Shown here: one piece after another, positions 40,548 through 48,284 of the stretch
Position numbering within the stretch: the first letter of the stretch is position 1
Layout of the letters: the number at the start of each line of letters is the position of its first letter
Assembly (NCBI RefSeq): GCF_026262505.1
Contig: NC_067207.1
Coordinates: forward strand, 33,324,082 to 33,388,081
Reading direction: 5' to 3'
Origin: Trichomonas vaginalis G3
Lineage: Eukaryota; Parabasalia; Trichomonadida; Trichomonadidae
DNA: 64,000 bases
Position numbers and translations under genes: made by a program
Notes under the pieces: model-generated
The model's input: the letters and a program-made list of their open reading frames with translations, nothing else
What the model was told of the DNA's origin: nothing
The model's database searches: none

Positions 40548-42159
40548 TCAAGAACAACTTCTGACCTGCTGCAAAATCTGCTCGATGGAAGCTGTCGTTA
40601 TGCCAATCTGAGGACCCAGCAGGTTCATCGAACGAATCTTCAAAAGAGCATCTTCCGTGAAAAGTGCTATTGGTTTTGTAAACTTCTTTGCTTTCAATTC
40701 ATCTGACGTCTCTGTCACCAGTATATTGTATTTGAACTGTACCAACAGTTGAAATACCACCCATAAAGTCTTCTGAGTCAGCAAATGGAATGCCAAGCCA
40801 AAAAGTTTGAACGGTCTCCATTTGTATATTGAGTTTTTTGACCTCCTGTATGAGTCCATACTTTCACATATGGCATAATAGAACTTTGCATTTCAGGGTT
40901 AATGGTTGTTGTGAAGTTGTTGTTAAAGTTCATAGCATCTAATGTCAAGTTGTATGACCTCATATCCTCAACTGTAGAATATTCTTCTCTTGGATAGTAT
41001 TTGCCATCTATGTTTATATGATATTTAATACCAGGGTTGTAGAAGCAAGAATAGTCATTTATAGTTCGTCTGAACAGTACAAACATAGTATCTGCATGTT
41101 TCATTGCAGTTGTTAAGGCAATATCTGTTCTTGCACCTGGTTAGCACTTTGGTTTCCAACTTCACCTGCAAAGTCTTTGACAGATATTTGGTGTATAGGG
41201 AACATAAGTGGAACTGCAATATATTTGGCAGCTAAAGCATTTGAAATATCTGGGTCCAACATATAGACTGCAAGTCTGCTTTCTATTCTCTTGCATTCAA
41301 ATTTTTCGCATGTGAACCTAACTGGGTCCCAAGCAGTTCCAGCAGCATTGAAATAATACTTTACTTCAGTGTTGAGGTTTGAGAAACCAAAGTCTAAGTC
41401 AACTTTGTCTTTGCAAAATTCGGCGAATGACGTTTGATTTGCTCCCTTTACGTCTGTAAGAGTGAATGGGTCTTGCGTTGGTGCAATGACTAAGTTATTT
41501 TTGCTTGGAGTAAGTTCGATAGAAATTTTTCCTGCCCAGTTTGGCAAGTATCTTAAAAACCTGAAGATGAGGAAAGATGACAAAGGAACTCTAAGTTTCA
41601 GTTTTACTTTAGTGACAGCATTTCCATCTGAACCAGAAAGGTTAACATAAACTCCTGGAACGTTAGGGTCAAGTCTTCTTATTTTCTCAATAGTTGCATA
41701 CTGGTCTGTTTGTTCTCTAGCTTGTGGTTGTACTGAGTTTCTCAAAGCGAACCATTCATAGTTTGCCCATGTTACTGTTTGAACTAAGTCAGAGTTAGAA
41801 TATATCTTATATCCCATAAAAACTTCTGGAGCATATTGGTATCCGACATAGAAAATTCCATTGCAACCTTTCTTGTCAGACAACTTGGCAGAAGGTTTTA
41901 TTTCAATGTCTTGTTCCACGTATAAGAAAGAGTTGTCAATAGAAATAATATGAAACCTGTCGCAAGCAATATCTACTGTTGTTGAAGAACCTTCTCCAAA
42001 CTCACCTACGTTTCCATAAGAAACAGCAGTTGTATATTCGTAAGTTCCAGGAACTATTTCTGACCTTCTAATGGCATTGTCGCATTCGTTATACCATTCG
42101 GAAACATTTCCATTCATAGCATCCAAAACTGTTGGCGTTATATTCTGAGCGGCGTACAT
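40548..42159 (-). pseudogene. Candidate major capsid protein of the Maverick (broken)
   Basis: A long minus-strand coding block. The largest open part (348 residues) begins MYAAQNITPTVLDAMNG and has a beta-sandwich-type pattern, including FRFLRYLPNWAGKISIELTP. That suits the double jelly-roll major capsid protein of Polintons. Length for the whole block (about 530 codons) is right for that family. The gene is broken toward its 3' end. The promoter TATTTTTACTCATATGAA lies before the ATG. Confidence 0.55.
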
Positions 42160-42191
42160 TTCATATGAGTAAAAATATAGAATAGTTGGAT

Positions 42192-42914
42192 TTATATGTC
42201 ATAATAGAACCCACTCCGACCAAGCTTTACTTTCTTCCTGACTGAGTTTTTAACTCTTCTTTTTCCTTCATTGCCCTCTGCTTGAAGTTGTTGCATCTTT
42301 GCATTATGTTCATCTAGTATGTTGCAAATTTTCCATGTCCTTTTTGCCTTTTGGCTCTGGTCGCCCATCTCAGGTAACCTATATCCTAGAAAGAGTTTGT
42401 CATAGTCTGTATTTGAGTCTTCCTTTATTGTTTGCATGACTCTTTCCTGAGTTTCAGGTTCAAGCTCTTCAAACAGTGCCTGTCCATATGGAATATGCTC
42501 GTTTCCAAATATATGTTTTTGTAGCCATTCTGGTTTTCTTTCCATGTTACCAACAATATCTTTTGTGAATGGGAAAGCTTTTACCCAATCTTTCAGTCTT
42601 TCGTCATTTATTTCTGTAGTTGGTTTTATTTTGTCAAGGAACATGTTTTTCAATACTAACATTTCATTTGGTACTGTCCATTTGAGTTTTCTTAAATATT
42701 CATCCCTTCTCGGTTCATTGTCTGCAAAGTAAGTTTTTATGACATTTTGTAAACTTTCGTTTGCAAGGTCATGTACAATAGGTTCTCTTCCTTCTCTCTC
42801 CCTAACTTTCTTTCTAAACTCTTCACCAAATATACCATCTCTATGGTTCTGTGTAGTTCTTTGAGATAAATGTTCTAGAACGTCAGGTGTTATATTTCCA
42901 TCAGCCATGTTCAT
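42192..42914 (-). CDS. Maverick protein of unknown function (240 aa)
   Basis: Charged, helical, ending in a basic segment (RRVKNSVRKKVKLGRSGFYY). It overlaps the upstream gene by four bases, so the two are probably co-expressed. A virion-assembly role is possible by position only. Confidence 0.5.
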   Translation of the reverse strand: MNMADGNITPDVLEHLSQRTTQNHRDGIFGEEFRKKVREREGREPIVHDLANESLQNVIKTYFADNEPRRDEYLRKLKWTVPNEMLVLKNMFLDKIKPTTEINDERLKDWVKAFPFTKDIVGNMERKPEWLQKHIFGNEHIPYGQALFEELEPETQERVMQTIKEDSNTDYDKLFLGYRLPEMGDQSQKAKRTWKICNILDEHNAKMQQLQAEGNEGKRRVKNSVRKKVKLGRSGFYYDI

Positions 42915-44560
42915 TTCATACTGTCCAAAATATCTGCATCTTTCATATCTTTCAATGGCATTAAAGCCGCGCTGAAAATACCAGCTATATCTCGTTCACC
43001 ATTCGCTTCCATTGCGTCTACAACTTCTTGGAATTGAGGTTGTAAGTTTATGAACCACCTATCCGAATTAGCTTTATGACCCCATCTCATTGTAGTTCCA
43101 TCGTCTGCAGAAACAAAAGTAGGTTTGTTTCCATCTTGGTTAGGTTCTGAATGAACTTTAAACAATGTTTCATTTCTATATGTTTTCTTGAAATTTAACC
43201 TTTTATTTTCACCGAGTTCATCCGAAGATTGAACGTTAAATGCTCGTAAGTAAAAAGGGTTGTTGTATTTGTGTACATTTTCTTTCAGTGCTTCCATTCT
43301 ATGCTGAATATTTTCATCTGGTGCTGGAGTCTTTTGTATGTCGGCGAACATTTTTCGATATTCTTCTACTATGTCAGCCGAATTTTTTTTAGACTCTTGG
43401 AAATATTCCATATTCTCCGCATACTCTTGTTGAGGGTCAAGATTTTTCGGCTGTTCCAAATCTTCATCTAGTTCTGTGAAGTTAGTTTCCAAAGGAGTGA
43501 CTTGTTCGTTTCCTTCAGGCTCTTCTAGCTGTTGTTGCTGAACTATTTCTTCCATGTCTGGTTGTATCTGAACTATTTCTTCCTGTGGAGTTTCTTGTAC
43601 CTCATCTGCTGGCATTTCATATATTCCGAGACCGTTTTTAACAATTTCCCTATCTACGTCATCCGCATTCATAAGCTTTTGTTCTTTCGTTCCGTCTCTA
43701 TTTTTTACGCGTTTCATGACGAAAGTTGAATTGTCATTTAGCTCTGACATCAAATATCTCGGAGTAAATTCATCCATGTCATTTGGATGATATGCTATTA
43801 AATCATATCCCTTAGCGAGCTTGTATTTTCCAGGTTTGAGATTATATCCGTTTTGGTGCTGAGCCATAAAGCTAAATAGGTTCGGGTCAGTATTTCCATC
43901 CTTGAACTTTCCAATAGCTTCTTTATATCTGTCACTAAAGTCAACAGTATCTGGGAAACCACACTCTTCTTTAAGCATTTTTAAGAATTCTTGGTTTCCT
44001 TGTTCTCTACTTCTTTTATGTCCTTGCTCTGTTTGTGGTTGTTGTTGTGCAGGGTTTTGAACTGTTGGTTGTTGTGTTGGTTGTTGTGTTGGTTGTTGTG
44101 TTGGTTGTTGTGTTGGTTGTTGTGTTGGTTGTTGTGTTGGTTTTGGTGCATGCCTGTGTCTGTGTCCATGTGACGATGTAAATGTTTTAGGTAGTCCTGG
44201 TGCAGGTGCTTCTCTTGGAGGGTTTGGTGGTATATAAGTTCCACCAGCTGGCACATATGTTCCATCTGCAGCGTAATGTCCTACCTGACTTTTCGTTTTT
44301 AAGAAAGCATTTACTAGGTCTGTTTTGGTCTGTTGTAACTCTTTTTCTTGACTTTCCACAACAGTTGCTCTAACGGCGTCATAGGCACTTTGAACTGCCT
44401 GTCTCGTTGCTGCATCTGTTATTTTCGTCATATTTTGTGCTACTTCTTTTAACTCTTTGTCGAAACCTTCAGACTTCAGTTTCTTTCCAGATGAGAAGTC
44501 GTTCACTAGTTTCACCTTACTATGAAGAGCTTCGAAGGCGTTCTTAAAGTCAGCATTCAT
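42911..44560 (-). CDS. Large Maverick protein with TQQP repeats (549 aa)
   Basis: N-terminal helical part, a His-rich patch (SSHGHRHRHAPKP), then six TQQP repeats from a 12-bp DNA repeat (about 44,064-44,135). A folded segment follows (NGYNLKPGKYKLAKGYDLIA), then a long acidic region and a C-terminal folded part. Likely a modular scaffold or surface component. No family is recognised. The frame is whole. Confidence 0.5.
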   Translation of the reverse strand: MNADFKNAFEALHSKVKLVNDFSSGKKLKSEGFDKELKEVAQNMTKITDAATRQAVQSAYDAVRATVVESQEKELQQTKTDLVNAFLKTKSQVGHYAADGTYVPAGGTYIPPNPPREAPAPGLPKTFTSSHGHRHRHAPKPTQQPTQQPTQQPTQQPTQQPTQQPTVQNPAQQQPQTEQGHKRSREQGNQEFLKMLKEECGFPDTVDFSDRYKEAIGKFKDGNTDPNLFSFMAQHQNGYNLKPGKYKLAKGYDLIAYHPNDMDEFTPRYLMSELNDNSTFVMKRVKNRDGTKEQKLMNADDVDREIVKNGLGIYEMPADEVQETPQEEIVQIQPDMEEIVQQQQLEEPEGNEQVTPLETNFTELDEDLEQPKNLDPQQEYAENMEYFQESKKNSADIVEEYRKMFADIQKTPAPDENIQHRMEALKENVHKYNNPFYLRAFNVQSSDELGENKRLNFKKTYRNETLFKVHSEPNQDGNKPTFVSADDGTTMRWGHKANSDRWFINLQPQFQEVVDAMEANGERDIAGIFSAALMPLKDMKDADILDSMK

Positions 44561-44607
44561 TAAAGCTTCATTTGAACTGTCTTCATCCGCTTGTATTTTT
44601 GTCCTTA

Positions 44608-45404
44608 TTGACCCATAAGTTGGGCTGCTTTGGCGTTGGCTTGGGCATCTAACCAGTCATTGTTGGCTTTTATATATTCTGCGCTTTTCATTGCCTTTTG
44701 CATGGCTGCGTCGTTATTTTTACTTTCTTGTGCTAAGTTTTCATACTGTACGGTTTGGTTTTGCAACTGTAAAAGTTTTTCTGCCTTTACATTTGCTTCA
44801 ACTTCTTTTTATACTCATCGCTATCCATATATGTCTTCAGGGCTTTTTGTTTTATTTCTTCATCTTTCAGTACTTTATATTGAGTAGTATGGTTTTTCAA
44901 ATTTATAACATCTTGTTCCATTTTTGCTACTTCTGCTGCTTTTTCTGACACTTTTTTCGCATATTCCTCTGTACTTAGTTCTTTCAGTTGTTCTTCTTTC
45001 TTCTTTTTCTCTACGTTTAACTCATTGAGTTTCTTTGTCTGTCTGTCATATTCTAGTTTCTTTTCGTTTTCACTTATTTGTTTCTGTATGTCTATGTTTG
45101 ACTTTTTGACATCTGTTATTTGATTTTTGAGTGAACTCAAATTCATTTGACTTTGAGGGTTATAAGCTGTTCCGTCTGCAGCTCCACCATAGCCTGCCAT
45201 TTTCGCTAAAAGTGCCGCTCTTAAACCTCCACTCTGTGCACCAATAACTCGGTTTAAAAGCATAGGGTTGCTTGACATTTGTTGCAACATAGTGGGGTCA
45301 TTCATCATTTGTTGTTGCAACTGTTGTTGTGGTGTCAGTTTTACTATTGGATGTTTCAATGCTCTCTTCCTCTTACGTATATTCTTACGTAGCTTACGTG
45401 GCAT
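44608..45404 (-). pseudogene. Basic/coiled-coil core-type protein of the Maverick (broken)
   Basis: Begins MPRKLRKNIRKRKRALKHP, a strongly basic tip resembling DNA-binding core peptides of adenovirus type. A Gln/Met-rich stretch, a GGLRAALLAKMAGYGG patch and a long coiled coil follow. Broken toward its 3' end. Confidence 0.45.
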
Positions 45405-45839
45405 TTTAAGTGAAGTTAAAAAGCGGTTTTTGACAGATGTTTATATGACACTTTTTGTTCAGCACAAAAAACTACTCGGTCAAAGTGTTGTCAGTTTTGT
45501 AAAATAACCGTCCTATCTCATTCTATAAGGGAAAAAGGCTTCTCAAAGTATACTTCCTTGGAACGCCTGTAACTTTTCCTGTAGCGACGATAGACCCTTA
45601 CTTGTTCGGACAAAGTTATACTATTTTGAGTGCTCTACAAAAAAGTCAACGGCGACGACTCTCAAAAACCGTTGTGTAAAAAGTTTTACCGTTGGACAAA
45701 AAGTATATATAGAAAACAAAAAACGTTTATAGTTCATTCAATATTTGAGATGGAACGGTTTGCCAACGGTAACTATTAAATAAAATAAAAAAATAGAGGG
45801 GGTCTCCGTTGACGAAAACGGTTTATTTTAAACTTTTCT
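45405..45839. other. Right subterminal non-coding region of the Maverick
   Basis: No gene. The string near 45,418-45,442 is the inverted match of AAACATCTGTCAAAAGCCGC at 22,484 near the other end. AACGG/CCGTT recurs several times (about 45,504, 45,670, 45,685, 45,755, 45,806, 45,820). Confidence 0.5.
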
Positions 45840-46755
45840 ATGAGTAGTCCGAAAAAAACAGTTTATTTTTGTCTAATGGAAGCCAACATTAACAATTCTC
45901 AACCGCTAACCAAAGCCAAAGCCCCACAACCTCCAAGAACCGGCACAGCGGTTAGAATAACCACCAAAAAGTCTAACAGCGAATTAAGAGAAATTCTTCA
46001 ACAAATTTGCTCTAAATATCTCAAAGACGCCGAAGAAAATACACAACCAGACGCTACATACAATACTCAGTTCTGTGAAGTTCTGAACAAAGCAATTGCT
46101 AGTTCAATTGAACTTACTAAGACAATTCCAAGTCCAATTGAGCTTAGCGATGTCTTAGTTCAGTATTTTCCAACATTTACTAAGCTTATAATGTTGAGAA
46201 CTTTATACCAAGTTCGTCAAAATCTTCCTCGTAACATCCAACGGTCATTCGACAAGACAATTGCCGAATTCCAAGTCTTTAGTTACGGATATGACCAAGA
46301 TGAATACGTTGACGAGTTCGGAGACAACTGTACAAAATGGTTTGAATGCTATACGACAACACAATTTGAATTCGACTTTCTCGAATTCAACGCAGCAACC
46401 ATTTATATCATTGCTCTTTACCTTTCCGAACAACAACAAGACCTCGCAGATGGAGATGTTGTTACTGTCGTCATGGAAACTCCTGAACAATTCGGAAAAA
46501 AAGAAGTCTCTAATTGCCAAATTTGTTCCAGGACATCAGCTTTTCCAACGCACAGAAGTCTTCTGTATTCCTGGAACTAAGTTCTTTGTCAAGAGCGAAC
46601 TCAAACAAAGATATAATGTGTCATTCAATTACACATTATATAATGTTTTCGACCCAGAAGAAGACTTCTTCCCAGAAGCAATGGAAGAGGAAGAAGAAGA
46701 GAAACACGAAGAAGAGAAACACGAAGAGTCCTCCGAATTCACACCAGAAGACTAA
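45840..46755 (+). pseudogene. Last Maverick gene: unknown protein with acidic KHEEE tail (broken)
   Basis: The first open part runs 246 residues (MSSPKKTVYFCLMEANINNS...) with a folded-looking helical and then mixed domain (FDFLEFNAATIYIIALYLSE). The end of the region carries EVFCIPGTKFFVKSEL and an acidic EEEEEKHEEEKHEE tail. The IPGTKF stretch is faintly like the end of some ADP-ribosyltransferase folds, but this is too short to claim. Broken. Confidence 0.4.
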
Positions 46756-46785
46756 CAATTTTCCGAATAAAAACCTCATTTTATA

Positions 46786-46834
46786 CTAAACATCTTCGGG
46801 GCTAGAAGGGGCGCAGCCCCTGGAAGCCCCACTA

Positions 46835-46864
<30 letters not shown>
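46786..46864. repeat. Maverick terminal inverted repeat, right
   Basis: CTAAACATCTTCGGGGCTAG, a short variable piece, CCTGGAAGCCCCACTACC and a T-tract of about 28; mirror of 21,903-21,980. Confidence 0.8.
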
Positions 46865-46865
<1 letters not shown>

Positions 46866-46870
46866 CATTC
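46865..46870. repeat. Target-site duplication TCATTC (right)
   Basis: Matches 21,897-21,902. Confidence 0.65.
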
Positions 46871-46899
46871 ATATTTTAAACTTCACATCCAATTAGAAT

Positions 46900-47402
46900 G
46901 CAATTCTAGTCATAAGGATAATCTTATCCGTAAAAGAAACCCAAACAGATTCTAATAATAGAGTAGAAGTTTTAAATGCAAATTCAAAACAACATCTACC
47001 AAACGCATTTTAACAAATCGTGTTACTAGAAAGAATGAATTTAATTTTAATTTTTCATTGTTTAATTGTATTTTCAACATTGATGCATTTGACACAATAT
47101 CTTTACTCTTCACAGCAGCATCCAACTTCGTAACAGCAGCCAGGTCTAACAAAATATCCTTTGATATTGAACTTTTTGTTTGTAAGAGAGAATGTAATGT
47201 AAGGATGTTCATCATAACTGCGGCCACAGTTGGAACTCCAATCATAACTCTTGTCCCAAGGATAAATTACGTATTCTGGTTTTGGAAGTTGCTTTGTACC
47301 GTTAATGTACTGCTTAGAAGAACCACGTACATCCAAAACAATAATCCTATCAGAGTAAACACGTTTAAAAATTCCATTTATCTCTTGACATTTCCCAAAC
47401 AA
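46900..47402 (-). pseudogene. Decayed Cys-rich gene fragment, discoidin (F5/8 C)-like
   Basis: A 99-codon frame encodes DKSYDWSSNCGRSYDEHPYI and KKFNIKGYFVRPGCCYEVGC, a pattern I associate with a trichomonad protein family containing an F5/8 type C-like beta-sandwich with a CC motif. Protein-like sequence continues in a second frame (LLDLAAVTKLDAAVKSKD is a shadow; KLKLNSFFLVTRFVKMRLVD fits better). The gene therefore has at least one frameshift and lacks its start. The family assignment is from memory of the motif only. Confidence 0.35.
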
Positions 47403-47470
47403 AAATCAAAAAATTCATATAGTCACTTTTCAGGCAATATAGTATTTAAATTAATTTTATTAAATTCAAT

Positions 47471-48058
47471 TTTTCACTAATATTTTACGATACAAATAAA
47501 GAGAAATTATATATAAGCTTTGACTGAATGAGTATATGAGATATTGATATGAGAATGCAAGTTAAATCGCAATTTTATTAAGTGCCTGAAAGTGAAGTGA
47601 AAGCAATTATAAAAGGATCACTTTTCAAGCTCATAAAATCATTTTTATTATGATTTACTTATATGAGTATAAACCTTAAGTGATTATGTATCATTAATAT
47701 CATGTTTATGAATATAAGGTTATCAAAAACTTACAAAATCATTCAAAATTTTAAAAATCTGGAAGGGAAAAAGTGCATTTTTCTCAATATATGAGAATTG
47801 AAAATAAAATTTGTTGATGAATATAGTTAAATGACATATTTATGTTTGAAAGCAAATTATAATAAAATTTATACACTTAAGTGAATTGAATATGGATTAT
47901 GTGTATAGCATTGTGTATACGGCTAAAGATGGTTTGATGTTATCAGAACGCCCAACCTCTCGACTTTTATTGACATTTGTAGCAGCTCAGAACATAATAT
48001 CAAACAAAACAATTAGACATTTTTTCTATACTTATAAATTTAGTGATTCCGCATTTAT
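47471..48058. other. Intergenic
   Basis: AT-rich spacer with no supported gene. Confidence 0.45.
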
Positions 48059-48235
48059 CTATAGGTATTATCGAAAAAATCTATACATATCGTTGATTCC
48101 GGTGATATATCTCTGGAGTTCGGGAGTATTTTCGGCATCACGCTGGACTTCTTCCAACATTAAGGCGATCTCTTCATGTTGATCGCCTTCTGACTCAAAA
48201 GTATGTATTATTATAAATAGCATTATAAATATCTA
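48059..48235 (-). pseudogene. Duplicated 5' end of the adjacent coiled-coil gene
   Basis: About 130 bases (48,065-48,190) are nearly identical to 50,935-51,063 within the coiled-coil gene, same orientation. A further weaker match (AAATATCTAACATTTTCACT at about 48,226) corresponds to the leader at 51,170-51,195, with roughly 90 bases missing between. It covers the codons around TFESEGDQHEEIALMLEEVQ. The copy sits about 50 bases beyond the 3' end of the parent gene, so it is the remnant of a tandem duplication, not a gene. Confidence 0.75.
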
Positions 48236-48284
48236 ACATTTTCACTCGTATATAAATTTAATAATATCAAACAAAACAATTTTA

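Larger units (their letters stand above)
21903..46864. mobile_element. Maverick/Polinton element, about 25 kb, nearly complete
   Basis: Bounded by inverted termini (A-tract, GGT, AGTGGGGCTTCC... at left; mirror at right) and a 6-bp duplication TCATTC. The parts define the family: protein-primed DNA polymerase B, retroviral-type integrase, FtsK/HerA-type packaging ATPase, candidate major and minor capsid proteins, plus many small genes. It also carries a Dam-like methylase, an SF3 helicase and a phage-like fibre. I found no adenain-like cysteine protease. Genes are tightly packed on both strands. Roughly a dozen breaks are spread over it while many genes are whole, so it is a comparatively young fossil. 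It lies between two host surface-type genes and does not itself interrupt a recognised frame. Confidence 0.9.

Noticed and set aside
46845-46864. Poly-T as a retroposon tail
   Set aside because: A matching poly-A stands at the other end in mirror position, so the tracts belong to the Maverick termini or its target, not to a retroposon.
47886-48182. 98-codon plus-strand frame
   Set aside because: It runs antisense through the duplicated 5' end of the coiled-coil gene and has no independent support.
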